A stretch of DNA of 64,000 nt. Source: Macrococcoides caseolyticum (GTDB lineage: Bacteria; Bacillota; Bacilli; Staphylococcales; Staphylococcaceae). Shown here piece after piece: positions 16,875-26,177 of this stretch (positions are counted from its first letter, which is position 1; each line of letters starts with the position of its first letter). Both the position numbers and the translations under genes were made by a program. The DNA is taken from contig NZ_JAHCPS010000007.1 in assembly GCF_021366795.1 (NCBI RefSeq), forward strand, positions 1 through 64,000. Reading direction: 5' to 3'. Below the pieces are notes generated by a model. The model did not search any database and was not told where the DNA came from. It saw only the letters and a program-made list of their open reading frames with translations.

Positions 16875-18221
16875 TTAAAAGATAAAGTGCGCCATCAATG
16901 TAATAATTGGTAAACAAATGATTGTTCTCATCAGGAAAATAACGAATAGCTTCGGTAAGCTCACAGGAATCTTTGAACCTAAAATCACACCACCGACTTC
17001 AGATAAGTAAATTAATTGAGAAATACTTAAAGCACCGATGACAAAACGTGTTAAATCAGATTTCACACCTTCAATTAAGATTGACGGTAAGAACATATCC
17101 GCAAATCCAATTAAGATGGTTTCTGAAGCTGCTTTTGCTTCTGGGATATGTAATAGTTCTAATAACGGTACGAAAGGTATCCCTAAAATTGAGAAGAAAG
17201 GTGTATGTTCTGCAACCATTGTCGCAAGCGTCCCTATACACATGACAACAGGTAACACTGCAAACCACATATCACCTACCGTCTTCACGCCTGATAACCA
17301 GAATAACTTCCATCCAGGTGCTTGAATCGCTTTAATTGTTGCATTTTCGTAACCGTAACTGATAATCGTGTGACCAACTGGTGTTGACTCGTCAATAATC
17401 TCAGTACGACCATTCGCGTAATGATCCGGTATTTTCGATAATGGCCAGATACGTGGCATAATTATTGCTGCAATAAGACATGAAACGATGACTGTTCCGT
17501 AGAATTGGAAGAAATAATCCATTAACTTTACTTGTTCACATACTACGATTGCAAAGGTGATCGATACCACTGAGAAAGATGTGGCAATGACGGTTGCTTC
17601 TCGTCTTGTAAAGAAGTTACCTTCATATTGCTTTGAGGTAATCATTACACCTACTGTTCCATCACCGATAAATGAAGCTAGGTTATCGACAGCTGAACGC
17701 CCTGGTAAAGTAAACAGTGGACGCATAACTTTCGAGAACATCGGCCCCAAGAATTCCAATAATCCATAATCCATTAAAAACGGTAAGAATAAACCTGCAA
17801 AAAAGAAGACTGCGATTAATGTGGGTAATAATCCTTCGTATATTAACTGCCCTGTTGCCTCTGTATCAACAATAGGAATATTCGTATTAAAAAAGACAAG
17901 CGTAGCAAAAATTCCACCAAGTAAACGCACCATAAACCAAATCCAGTTCACATTAAATAATTGATTAAAATAAGATGATTTAGGTTTATGAATAAAACTA
18001 CAATAAAATGTTAATACAACAGATAAAATAATAATGAGATAAATCAAGGTCGGCGTAAAATTACCTAACAATTCCAACAACCCTTTTGCTAAAACTGCTA
18101 CAGGTAAACTCGTTTTTCCGTCAACCTCAAGCGGTGTTAAGAATAAAAATATACCAATGATACTTAAAATAATAAATTTCAGTTGACCAATCATCCAGGT
18201 CTTCTTGTCATAACCTTCCAT
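16875..18221 (-). CDS. YjiH-family membrane protein with nucleoside-recognition (Gate) domain
   Basis: The 448-residue polytopic protein has about ten to twelve helices with the Gate-domain signature AVDNLASFIGDGTVGVMITSKQYEGNFFTRRE split around the middle and a second half containing SETILIGFADMFLPSIL. It matches the YjiH group, whose substrate is not established. GGAGGGTAACA precedes the ATG. Two exact TTTATACAT repeats 20 bp apart lie upstream and may bind a regulator. The 3' end is shared with a strong bidirectional terminator. Confidence 0.82.
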   Translation of the reverse strand: MEGYDKKTWMIGQLKFIILSIIGIFLFLTPLEVDGKTSLPVAVLAKGLLELLGNFTPTLIYLIIILSVVLTFYCSFIHKPKSSYFNQLFNVNWIWFMVRLLGGIFATLVFFNTNIPIVDTEATGQLIYEGLLPTLIAVFFFAGLFLPFLMDYGLLEFLGPMFSKVMRPLFTLPGRSAVDNLASFIGDGTVGVMITSKQYEGNFFTRREATVIATSFSVVSITFAIVVCEQVKLMDYFFQFYGTVIVSCLIAAIIMPRIWPLSKIPDHYANGRTEIIDESTPVGHTIISYGYENATIKAIQAPGWKLFWLSGVKTVGDMWFAVLPVVMCIGTLATMVAEHTPFFSILGIPFVPLLELLHIPEAKAASETILIGFADMFLPSILIEGVKSDLTRFVIGALSISQLIYLSEVGGVILGSKIPVSLPKLFVIFLMRTIICLPIITLMAHFIF

Positions 18222-18235
18222 TGTTACCCTCCATT

Positions 18236-18264
18236 TTTATACATAAAAATTAATATTTATACAT
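18236..18264. repeat. Two exact 9-bp direct repeats, 20 bp apart, upstream of the yjiH-like gene
   Basis: TTTATACAT occurs at 18236-18244 and 18256-18264. The 20-bp offset is two helical turns. On the minus strand the distal copy reads TGTATAAATATTAA, a 12/14 fit to the ARG-box form TGAATWWWWATTCA, so an ArgR/AhrC-type site is possible. Confidence 0.35.
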
Positions 18265-18382
18265 TATCACATACCGTCATTCCATGTAAACCACAACTTT
18301 TGAAATTATCTTTATTCGGAATTTTCAAACTATTGTCTTCAGAAGTAAACCCAATCAACGCTTTGCTGATTGGGTATGAAAT

Positions 18383-18883
18383 TTATTTAACTTCTTTATA
18401 GTATAAATTCTTATTCGGAATACTTGGATGTAAATGCATATTCCCCTTAAGTAGCTGCCAGTCATTCTTATAATAGAATGTATTGGCTATTATATCATGC
18501 ACATTACTTGTTAAGTAATACTTTCCTGCTGGTAATGCATCGAGTAATTTTGTCCCTATACCGCTATGTTTATGATTGCGATCAACTGCGATTGAAAGAA
18601 TTTCAAATGCACCATTTAATTTCTCTTTCTCGTCAGCTGTTAAATAACGGTCTAATAACTCACGATAGAATTGATTACTTTCACTTGTATAACCATATAA
18701 ATAGCCATTAATATTGCCAAACTGATGACTAATAAACGCTCTAAAACCAGGTATTTCACTATATTTTAGAATGTTTGATACCATTTCTTTGTGACTTCTA
18801 GCATCATCAAAGTTCGTTAAATAAATTTCAGCGATACGATCCACTGCTTCATGAAGTTCTTCTTTTGTTAGTTCCTGAATCAT
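18383..18883 (-). CDS. GNAT-family N-acetyltransferase
   Basis: The 166-residue protein has the GNAT core: a beta strand ending in LSIAVDRNHKHSGIGTKLLDAL (split across residues ~92-113), where the R/Q-x-x-G-x-G/A acetyl-CoA loop is seen as RNHKHSGIG. A later YYKNDWQLLKGNMHLHP segment follows. The acceptor is unknown. The ATG at 18883 is eight bases from AGGAG; a GTG at 18892 is too close. It stands alone between the yjiH-like and TPR genes. Confidence 0.8.
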   Translation of the reverse strand: MIQELTKEELHEAVDRIAEIYLTNFDDARSHKEMVSNILKYSEIPGFRAFISHQFGNINGYLYGYTSESNQFYRELLDRYLTADEKEKLNGAFEILSIAVDRNHKHSGIGTKLLDALPAGKYYLTSNVHDIIANTFYYKNDWQLLKGNMHLHPSIPNKNLYYKEVK

Positions 18884-18963
18884 TCCACTCACTCCTCGTT
18901 ACCGGTTTTGTAAACCTTTTCAAAACTATTATGAACGTTATTTGTTCATTTGACAATCTATTT

Positions 18964-19593
18964 TTAGAATATTGCTTCTTCTAATGCTTCGATTTCTGCA
19001 ACACCCATCTCGTCACCATCTTTACGGAAATAGCGCTTCGCTTCTGTAAAATATGCTTTAGCTTTATCCATTTCCTCTTGTGCTGCATATAATTCACCTA
19101 GTGCTCTGTTTGAAATAGCGATGCTTAAGTCATCTTCAGATGCTTCAGCATATTTTAGAGAAGTAACGAGTGATTGCTTACCTTCTTCGTATTGACTATT
19201 TAATAACTGAGCGTAACCTAATTCATATAAATTAACCGATTGTTTTATCTTATCATCAGCAAAATGCGTGTTGATTAAATCTAATTCCTGCTTAAAGTAT
19301 TCAATCGATTGTTCAAACTCAGCATCCATTCTTTCTACTAATCCTAATTGATGATATGCCATTTGCTGATCTTCAACATCGTCTGAATTTAACAATGTCT
19401 TTAATGTCTCGCGCGCTTTCTCCAGATGATTATCAGCTGCATAAATATAAGCTGCATTTAATAAGTAATCTGAGTAATATTCATCTCCTGGTTGAATGCA
19501 TTGGCCAATTTCCTCAATACCTTTAATCGCTGCATCAACGTCACCGTTCTCAAACTGTTCAAAGACTAAATCGATTTGTTCATTATAATTCAT
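18964..19593 (-). CDS. Tetratricopeptide-repeat protein
   Basis: The 209-residue acidic protein consists of helical hairpins with TPR spacing, for example residues ~62-95 (DQQMAYHQLGLVERMDAEFE then QSIEYFKQELDLI), ~103-135 (LYELGYAQLLNSQYEEGKQS) and ~143-175 (ALGELYAAQEEMDKAKAYF). It has no signal or membrane helix and probably scaffolds protein contacts in the cytoplasm. Homologues are common and unnamed in staphylococci. The ATG at 19593 is favoured by GGAG six bases upstream among three nearby in-frame ATGs. Confidence 0.8.
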   Translation of the reverse strand: MNYNEQIDLVFEQFENGDVDAAIKGIEEIGQCIQPGDEYYSDYLLNAAYIYAADNHLEKARETLKTLLNSDDVEDQQMAYHQLGLVERMDAEFEQSIEYFKQELDLINTHFADDKIKQSVNLYELGYAQLLNSQYEEGKQSLVTSLKYAEASEDDLSIAISNRALGELYAAQEEMDKAKAYFTEAKRYFRKDGDEMGVAEIEALEEAIF

Positions 19594-19747
19594 CATATAC
19601 TCCATTCTTTTTCATATTTTTATGCTTGTCTCATCTTTATTGTAAACGGTTTATGAATAATATTCATCTTTAAACATATTAATGTACTTTTTTATTTTTC
19701 TTGTTATAATTTCTATTGCACGCTTTTATTATTAGAAAGGAAGTATT

Positions 19748-20881
19748 ATGTCACGTCTAAAGCTATTTACGTTTATTCTTAGTATCTTTGTCGTAGGTAT
19801 GGTTGAGCTTGTTGTTGCAGGTATATTAACCTTAATGAGTGATGACTTAAATATCAGTCAGGCACTTACAGGACAGCTCATCACGATTTATGCGTTTACT
19901 GTTGCGATTTGTGGTCCTATACTTGTCAAAATGACCGAACAATATAATCCAAAGTGGGTTTTACTTATAAGTATGATTATATTTATTATAGGTAATTCAA
20001 TTAATGCTTTGGGCGATACATTCGCCATTATTGTTATCGGTCGGATTATTGCATCAGCCGCTTCAAGTATCATTGTCGTTAAATTGTTAGCGTTAACCGT
20101 TGTCTTAAGTGCACCTGAAGTACGCGGGAAAATGCTTGGTCTTGTCTATATCGGATTTAGTGGTGCCAATGTGTTTGGTGTGCCGATTGCTACCAAAATC
20201 GGTGAAATGTTTGGCTGGCGCGCAACTTTCTTAATGATTGTGGTAGTCAGTATAGTTGCAACAATAATGTTAATGTTCCAGTTACCTAACAAAATAGACA
20301 CAACAGATAATAATCAAAACAAACATTCGCGATTACTTTATCCAAAAGAAGCAGCGAAATATATTGGCATTACATTCTTTATCTTAGCTTCTAACTATAT
20401 TGTGTTCACTTATATTAGTCCAATGATGTTGAATGAAGGTTATACATTAGCCCATGTTTCGATTTTACTGTTTGTATGTGGTTTAGGAAGTATTGCCGGG
20501 ACGAGTTTAGGTGGCATTATGGCCGATAAAATCGGGAGTAAAAAATGGTTAATAATCGCATTATCTATTTTTACCCTTTCCTTATTACTCTTTAATGTAG
20601 CTTTGCCATTTTATATCCCTTTACTTATCGTTATGCTTGCATGGAATATCTTTGAGTGGGGTACGAACCCTGCCATTCAAATCGGTATCATTAAGCAAGT
20701 TGAAGGTGATTCAAGCAGTATAATGGCATGGAATATGTCAGCATTAAATGCAGGTATCGGCTTTGGTGCTTTAATGGGTGGTATCGTTGTAGAAGCGTTC
20801 TCGCCAGCAGTATCCCCTTATTTATCAACTGTATTAGCACTAATCTGTTTAGGTCTTGCCTTCTCGATTCAACGTGATTAA
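19748..20881 (+). CDS. MFS exporter, AraJ/YdhP-like (DHA1)
   Basis: The 377-residue, 12-helix protein begins FVVGMVELVVAGILTLMSDDL and has ITIYAFTVAICGPILVKMTEQY in the motif-A region. This resembles arabinose-efflux/AraJ-type DHA1 transporters (drug or sugar efflux). The second half shows GGIMADKIGSKKW, the repeat of motif A. GAAAGGAAG precedes the ATG, and a clear terminator follows. Substrate unknown. Confidence 0.82.
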   Translation: MSRLKLFTFILSIFVVGMVELVVAGILTLMSDDLNISQALTGQLITIYAFTVAICGPILVKMTEQYNPKWVLLISMIIFIIGNSINALGDTFAIIVIGRIIASAASSIIVVKLLALTVVLSAPEVRGKMLGLVYIGFSGANVFGVPIATKIGEMFGWRATFLMIVVVSIVATIMLMFQLPNKIDTTDNNQNKHSRLLYPKEAAKYIGITFFILASNYIVFTYISPMMLNEGYTLAHVSILLFVCGLGSIAGTSLGGIMADKIGSKKWLIIALSIFTLSLLLFNVALPFYIPLLIVMLAWNIFEWGTNPAIQIGIIKQVEGDSSSIMAWNMSALNAGIGFGALMGGIVVEAFSPAVSPYLSTVLALICLGLAFSIQRD

Positions 20882-20882
20882 C

Positions 20883-20925
20883 AAAAAGTATTGCCCAGCA
20901 TATTCTGCAGAGCAATACTTTTTTA
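20883..20925. terminator. Terminator between convergent MFS and chrA genes
   Basis: AAAAGTATTGC pairs with GCAATACTTTT, with T and A tracts outside, so it can work in both directions. Confidence 0.85.
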
Positions 20926-20937
20926 TATACTTAATAC

Positions 20938-22092
20938 TTATCGATAAAATACAAATCCTATCATAATACCCAATACGACAATCACCCACGGCGGTAATTT
21001 TAAAAAATACAATAAACCAAATAGTAATGTACTTAATACAACATCCATCCAGTGATTCACAGTGTGCAATATCATAGGATTGATCCAGGCTGCAGCAAGT
21101 ATCCCCAGTACACCCGCATTAATCCCCTTTAGCGCTTGTGCCATTAATCGATGTTCACGCATTTTCGCCCAATACGGTAACGTACCTATCACTAATAAAA
21201 ATGCCGGTAAAAATATGGCAAGCATCGCAACTAAACCTCCTTTAATACCAAAGAAAGATGTACCGATAAACGACCCAAATGTAAATAATGGCCCAGGCAT
21301 TGCCTGCGTTAAACCATAACCTGCAAGGAAAGTCTTTAAATCCAACATTTCTGGAACAAACGCACTTTGTAGCAGTGGGAGTACGACATGTCCTCCACCA
21401 AATACAAGTAATCCACCTCTAAATAACTTATCAAACATATGTAACCATTCGTTATCACTTATGTTGGCCATTAATGGCAAAATGAATGTTAATAATGTCA
21501 ATAATAACAATGAAGTTATACTAACTGTATGTGACACGTTAACGTTTAGTGGTGTTGTATTCTGCGCTTTAACGTTAAACACCAACATTCCAATACATCC
21601 AGTTACAACAATAATTGCGATTTGTGTAATAGATGAAGGCATTAATAGTGCGACAAGTAAGCTTAATATGAATAGTAGGACGGAGTATCTATCCTTTAAA
21701 GTATTCTTACCCATTCCAACTAAGGCATGCAGAACGACAGCAATCGCAACGAGTAACAATCCTTTAATGAAATCAAGGTCCATATCCATCGACTTCATTA
21801 AATAAACAGATACAATTAATACAGCGACTGACGGCAAAGTAAATCCTAGAAAAGCCATGACTGCGCCTAATAGTCCACCACGCATTAAACCGATACCTAT
21901 CCCTACCTGACTTGATGCAGGTCCGGGAAGGAATTGACATAGGCTCACTAAATCCTGATAAACTTTATCGCTTAACCACTTACGCTTCACGACATATTCA
22001 TCCCTAAAGTATCCGAGATGCGCAACTGGACCGCCAAAACTAGTGACACCTAATTTTAAAGCGACTAAAAATATTTCAATTAAACGTCCCAT
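20938..22092 (-). CDS. chrA: ChrA-type chromate transporter (full-length, two-domain)
   Basis: The 384-residue protein holds two homologous CHR halves. The first has LGVTSFGGPVAHLGYFRDEY and CQFLPGPASSQVGIGIG (~11-70). The second has LFRGGLLVFGGGHVVLPLLQ and YGLTQAMPGPLFTFGSFIG (~222-275). This is the long-chain ChrA layout of about 10-13 helices, which exports chromate by a proton-coupled route. GAGGTGAATT precedes the ATG. No chrB-like regulator is nearby, so regulation is not evident. Confidence 0.9.
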   Translation of the reverse strand: MGRLIEIFLVALKLGVTSFGGPVAHLGYFRDEYVVKRKWLSDKVYQDLVSLCQFLPGPASSQVGIGIGLMRGGLLGAVMAFLGFTLPSVAVLIVSVYLMKSMDMDLDFIKGLLLVAIAVVLHALVGMGKNTLKDRYSVLLFILSLLVALLMPSSITQIAIIVVTGCIGMLVFNVKAQNTTPLNVNVSHTVSITSLLLLTLLTFILPLMANISDNEWLHMFDKLFRGGLLVFGGGHVVLPLLQSAFVPEMLDLKTFLAGYGLTQAMPGPLFTFGSFIGTSFFGIKGGLVAMLAIFLPAFLLVIGTLPYWAKMREHRLMAQALKGINAGVLGILAAAWINPMILHTVNHWMDVVLSTLLFGLLYFLKLPPWVIVVLGIMIGFVFYR

Positions 22093-22299
22093 AATTCACC
22101 TCATTATTATTCATTGATACCATCATAACTAACGACATTCACAAAAATGTTACAGTACTTTAAAGATTGTGTAAGGAAATTAAATATTGATGCAATTGAT
22201 ATGAAGTTTTGACATTCTATAAGAATTTTGTTTAAATCAATGCATAGAAAACGATTTCATATTATAATGAAGCTACACTTACTAGTAGGAGGTCACGAA

Positions 22300-22812
22300 T
22301 TGCAAACCGTAAAAATTAAATCACACAAATATCCAGACAGACCTCACGTTGAAGTTCAAGGGACACTGCTTTCAGAAACACCTCACTACTTTTTCGTTGC
22401 ATGCGAGAAAAATACTTTACTCAAACATTTTATAAAAGGTGAAGAATATTTACTCGACTATAAAACGCTTCACTTCCTTTCAAAATATCATGGGTATACT
22501 GTTTCAATCTCAATAGATGAAATGGATAATCCGGTTAAAATATTCTGTAATATCTCAACACCTTGCCAAATGGATAAAGATGGTAACATCACCTATATTG
22601 ATTTAGATATGGATTATGTAAAATCAAATACGGGTCAATGGTTCTTAAGAAATAATGATATGTTTTTAGAAAGTACGAAGAAGTATCACTACCCTTTACA
22701 ATTAACTAACTTTGCATTAGTCTCACTGCAGGAACTGAAAAATAACATAAAGAATGAGGTATTTCCGTTTGGCATCGATAACTTTAAAGATGTGGATGGA
22801 ACTTTTAAATGA
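22300..22812 (+). CDS. DUF402-family protein (probable nucleotide phosphatase)
   Basis: The 170-residue protein has the DUF402 core: KIKSHKYPDRPHVE at the N terminus, then a beta barrel with IFCNISTPCQMDKDGNITYIDLDMDY (split around residues ~84-108) providing clustered Asp residues. Members include nucleoside tri/diphosphatases in Gram-positive cocci. The start is a TTG at 22300 with AGGAGG seven bases upstream; the same frame is open further upstream but without a ribosome site. It is a single gene with no obvious strong terminator. Confidence 0.78.
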   Translation: MQTVKIKSHKYPDRPHVEVQGTLLSETPHYFFVACEKNTLLKHFIKGEEYLLDYKTLHFLSKYHGYTVSISIDEMDNPVKIFCNISTPCQMDKDGNITYIDLDMDYVKSNTGQWFLRNNDMFLESTKKYHYPLQLTNFALVSLQELKNNIKNEVFPFGIDNFKDVDGTFK

Positions 22813-22918
22813 GATGCTCAGGAAGTTGAGTGTCTTTTTTTATATCTAATCACTTGATTAATACCAATGCATGAAAATTATGGTAGACTAAATCTAAGAA
22901 GATGTGAGGGGGATACGG

Positions 22919-23737
22919 ATGGCAAATATAAATATACACGTCATACAAACAGGCTATATCACTGTTGACCGCGCTATGACCACTCAGAAGAAATCACTTA
23001 ATCCACTTACACACCTCGGGTTTATGACGTCAAAAAAAAATCGCGTTCAGTATCCTGTCATGTGCTTTCTCATAGAACACCCAGAAGGATTAATACTCGT
23101 GGATACAGGCTGGCATAAATGTGTTCGTACTGAAGAATGCAAAGAACTTGGGCTCCAGCGTCTGATTCATCGTGCGCACTTGCCAGCAAATCAATCTATA
23201 GATGAACAGTTGTATCAACGTGGCATTCTTCCTGAAGATTTGGATTATGTATTACTCACACACTTACATAGCGACCATGTTAGTGGTTTAAGACAAGTAA
23301 AGCATGCTAAATATATCTTTACGAGCCGTGAAGAAATGTTAGCATCAAGTAAACGTGTGATAAGATACTTACAAAAATTCTGGGATAATGTTGATTTAAC
23401 ATGTTTTGAGTTTGATGATACTGGCATTGGCCCACAAGGGAAATCCTATGATCTTTTCGGCGACGGTTCAATTGAACTTATTCATGCCCCAGGACATAGT
23501 GCGGGTCTCTTTATGGTAAAAATTATGAATAAGCAAGGAAAATATGTACTCTTAACAAGTGATGCTGCTTTGATTGACGCATCCTATGAACAAATTATGT
23601 TGCCAAAGCATGTAATGAATCGTGATGCACTACTTGGTGCACTTAAATGGATTCATAGAACACGTCAGGATTCGAACTGTGTAAGAATACTGACCAGCCA
23701 TGATTTAAATTTGAAAGAAGAAATAATATCTATTTAA
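22919..23737 (+). CDS. Metallo-beta-lactamase-fold hydrolase, AHL-lactonase-like
   Basis: The 272-residue protein carries the dinuclear zinc motif HLHSDH at 115-120, a later HAPGHSAG with a metal-ligand His, and DTGWHK upstream. The pattern resembles N-acyl-homoserine lactonases of the AiiA/AttM group, though many relatives act on other lactones or phosphoesters. It has no signal peptide. The ATG at 22919 follows GAGGGGG at six bases; a GTG five codons upstream overlaps that site. It is convergent with a small gene, and a shared terminator lies between them. Confidence 0.8.
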   Translation: MANINIHVIQTGYITVDRAMTTQKKSLNPLTHLGFMTSKKNRVQYPVMCFLIEHPEGLILVDTGWHKCVRTEECKELGLQRLIHRAHLPANQSIDEQLYQRGILPEDLDYVLLTHLHSDHVSGLRQVKHAKYIFTSREEMLASSKRVIRYLQKFWDNVDLTCFEFDDTGIGPQGKSYDLFGDGSIELIHAPGHSAGLFMVKIMNKQGKYVLLTSDAALIDASYEQIMLPKHVMNRDALLGALKWIHRTRQDSNCVRILTSHDLNLKEEIISI

Positions 23738-23770
23738 AAAAGGATTAAGTTTATGACAACTTAATCCTTG
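23736..23770. terminator. Bidirectional terminator
   Basis: AAGGATTAAGT pairs with ACTTAATCCTT. It lies between the lactonase-like gene and the convergent 138-residue gene. Confidence 0.8.
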
Positions 23771-23776
23771 ATTGAT

Positions 23777-24193
23777 TTAGTTAAACCAGTTTCTGATTAA
23801 TTTTTCTACTTCGGCAGTTTCATCGATTAACTCTTTCATCATATCAATATCTGCCTTATCTCCAATTAAATTTGTTACAACCGGCGTATCAAGTACGCGT
23901 TTTACAGCTTCACCAATTGTTTCTTCCTGCACATTATTTGTCGGTTCAGTCTGATCAGTAACAAAATCATTGTTCTGGAATTGTTGTTCTAGACGTGGTA
24001 CGTTGTTGTTGTTGTTGTTAAATGCATGAACAACTTCCATAATTGCTTTTCGTAAGTCGTTATATTCTTTAACGTTCTTTAAATCATTCAGACGTCTTTT
24101 AACCATTTCATTTTTCTCTAAATATTTAACACCTTGTACGGCACCGACTGTTAAAGCACCGACTACTAATCCTCTTTTAACCCATTTATTCAT
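23777..24193 (-). CDS. Hypothetical protein with poly-Asn tract
   Basis: The 138-residue protein has a short N-terminal hydrophobic stretch (RGLVVGALTVGAVQGV, residues ~7-22), a charged helical region, a run of six Asn (about 60-65) encoded by repeated AAC, and an acidic C-terminal half. It may be membrane-associated or cell-wall-facing. The ATG at 24193 has GGAGG seven bases upstream. The repeated triplet could change in copy number without breaking the frame. No family is recognised. Confidence 0.7.
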   Translation of the reverse strand: MNKWVKRGLVVGALTVGAVQGVKYLEKNEMVKRRLNDLKNVKEYNDLRKAIMEVVHAFNNNNNNVPRLEQQFQNNDFVTDQTEPTNNVQEETIGEAVKRVLDTPVVTNLIGDKADIDMMKELIDETAEVEKLIRNWFN

Positions 24194-24259
24194 TGTAATT
24201 CCTCCATTCAACATTATGTTTATTATAATGTATTTATAGATTTATTACATTTATAACGA

Positions 24260-25351
24260 TTACTGCAGAGATAACATTTTATCTAATGCTTTTAGTGCAT
24301 AGGTCGTCGTTTCCTGATCTACTGTAATCTGGTTTTCAACGTTATGTTCCGTTATCTTATCGAGACACCATACAAGATGTGGTAAATCGATACGATTCAT
24401 CGTCAGACATGCACACATAAATGGATTAAGTGAGATGATTTCTTTATCTGGATTTTGCTTTATAATGCGATTAACTAAGTTCATTTCTGTACCGATTGCC
24501 CACTTAGTGCCAGGTGCTGCATTCGTAATTTCTTCCAGGATTTTTCGTGTAGATCCTGCATCATCACTTTGCTGAACGACTTCAAAAGGACATTCAGGAT
24601 GAACAATAATGCGCATATCTGGATTCTGCTTTCTTACTTGGGCTATATTTTGCACCGTAAATTTCTCATGCACTGAGCAATGCCCTTTCCATAAAATGAT
24701 ACGTAAATCACACATATCACCATCATATTCAAGTTTATTTTGGATCGGATCATAGATTGCCATCTGTTCTAACGGAACACCTAAATCATATGCTGTATTG
24801 CGTCCTAAATGCTGGTCTGGTAAGAAGAGTATGATTTCATCCTGCGCAAGTGCCCAGCTTACTACTTTATGTGCGTTACCACTTGTTAAACATGCTCCAT
24901 CTTTCCTACCGACAAACGCTTTAATTGCTGCGGTAGAATTGACATAAGTCAACGGCAGACAGTCGATATTAAATTCAGCTTTTAAATATGCGTCACAACG
25001 TTCCACCTGATGGATATTCGCCATATCTGCCATCGAACAACCTGCTCTTAAGTCTGGTAACAAGACAATCTGATCATCGCTTGTCAGCATATCAGCAGTT
25101 TCTGCCATAAAGTGTACACCACAAAATGCGATGTACTTCGCTGTATTCGTCTTACAAATATTTGCAAGTTCTAGTGAATCTCCTATCGCATCTGCAAATT
25201 GTACCACTTCATCTTTTTGATAATGATGACAAGGAATAAATAGATCATCACCAAGCAAACTTTTTACTTCTTTCACCCTTGCTTCAAGCGCCTCTTCTGA
25301 CATTTGTAAATACTCAACAGGAATTTGACCTGATTTTAATAAATCAATCAT
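24260..25351 (-). CDS. nadA: Quinolinate synthase NadA
   Basis: The 363-residue enzyme condenses iminoaspartate with dihydroxyacetone phosphate to quinolinate using a [4Fe-4S] cluster. Cys105 (AGCSMADM), Cys225 (WKGHCSVH) and Cys315 (FMCACLTMN) are spaced exactly as the known Bacillus cluster ligands (110/230/320), five residues shorter throughout. HPECPFEVV and GSTRKI are further NadA signatures. It overlaps the 3' end of nadC by eight bases and is last in nadB-nadC-nadA. AAAGGTGG lies six bases before the ATG. Confidence 0.96.
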   Translation of the reverse strand: MIDLLKSGQIPVEYLQMSEEALEARVKEVKSLLGDDLFIPCHHYQKDEVVQFADAIGDSLELANICKTNTAKYIAFCGVHFMAETADMLTSDDQIVLLPDLRAGCSMADMANIHQVERCDAYLKAEFNIDCLPLTYVNSTAAIKAFVGRKDGACLTSGNAHKVVSWALAQDEIILFLPDQHLGRNTAYDLGVPLEQMAIYDPIQNKLEYDGDMCDLRIILWKGHCSVHEKFTVQNIAQVRKQNPDMRIIVHPECPFEVVQQSDDAGSTRKILEEITNAAPGTKWAIGTEMNLVNRIIKQNPDKEIISLNPFMCACLTMNRIDLPHLVWCLDKITEHNVENQITVDQETTTYALKALDKMLSLQ

Positions 25352-26177
25352 TGATATCCACCTTTCCAGAAATGTCTAATGCATTTGCACCATGAAATAA
25401 CTTCCCGACCGAAATATAATCGACACCCGTCTCACCATATGCTTTGATTGTATCGATATTAATACCGCCAGAAGCTTCTGTAATAATATGTGCTGGTACA
25501 AGGTGAATATGCGCTTTAATAAACTCTGGCGTACAATTATCAAACATGATGATATCAGCTTGAGCACTAATTGCTTCTTCAAGCATCACTTCATCTTCTA
25601 TCTCAACTTCTATCTTATCCATATGACCGTGTAACGCTTTTGCACTTTGTACTGCCGATTCAATCGAACCCATAAATGCAATGTGGTTATCCTTTAACAT
25701 GATCCCGTCATTAAGATTGCGACGGTGATTACTGGCACCTGCAACACGTACGGCGTATTTTTCGAACATGCCCAGTCCCGGCGTTGTTTTACGTGTGTCC
25801 GTTACTTGCGCTGACGTATGGGCTATTTCTTCCATATACCTTTTCGTTTCCGTCGTAATGCCGCTCATACGTTGAATAATATTTAATACAGTACGTTCTG
25901 CCTGCAGGAGATACTTTACTTTTCCAGAAATTTCAGCAATAACCTCACCCTTATGTAACGTATCCCCATCATGTTTGAAACAAACGACATCACACTTATC
26001 TAAAATATTAAACCCTCGTAAGATAACATCTTCACCACTAAAATAACCATCTTCTTTGGCAATCAGTCGCATCGTGCCGGTTGTATCGTTATCAAAGATA
26101 GCTGAAGATAGATCACCATATGACAGATCCTCATCCATAAAATCACGTAACTTTTGTTCTAAGCGAATTAAATTCAA
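25344..26177 (-). CDS. nadC: Nicotinate-nucleotide pyrophosphorylase (carboxylating) NadC
   Basis: The 277-residue quinolinate phosphoribosyltransferase converts quinolinate and PRPP to nicotinate mononucleotide. Signatures are [24 protein letters not shown] and [16 protein letters not shown] (active-site Arg/His/Lys region). The start is read as TTG at 26177, where GGAGG lies eight bases upstream and the protein then begins [10 protein letters not shown], aligning with Bacillus NadC. An in-frame ATG at 26192 precedes that ribosome site. The gene overlaps nadB by about 35 bases and nadA by eight, indicating tight coupling. Confidence 0.94.
   Translation of the reverse strand: MNLIRLEQKLRDFMDEDLSYGDLSSAIFDNDTTGTMRLIAKEDGYFSGEDVILRGFNILDKCDVVCFKHDGDTLHKGEVIAEISGKVKYLLQAERTVLNIIQRMSGITTETKRYMEEIAHTSAQVTDTRKTTPGLGMFEKYAVRVAGASNHRRNLNDGIMLKDNHIAFMGSIESAVQSAKALHGHMDKIEVEIEDEVMLEEAISAQADIIMFDNCTPEFIKAHIHLVPAHIITEASGGINIDTIKAYGETGVDYISVGKLFHGANALDISGKVDIND

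Noticed and set aside
16930-17770. Several plus-strand open frames inside the yjiH-like gene
   Set aside because: They are antisense shadows of a conserved membrane protein with matching family motifs on the minus strand.
21534-21590. TTTAACGTTAAA inside chrA as a third MhqR site
   Set aside because: Only the 12-bp core matches; the flanks differ and the site is far from the mhqR locus, so chance is a sufficient explanation.
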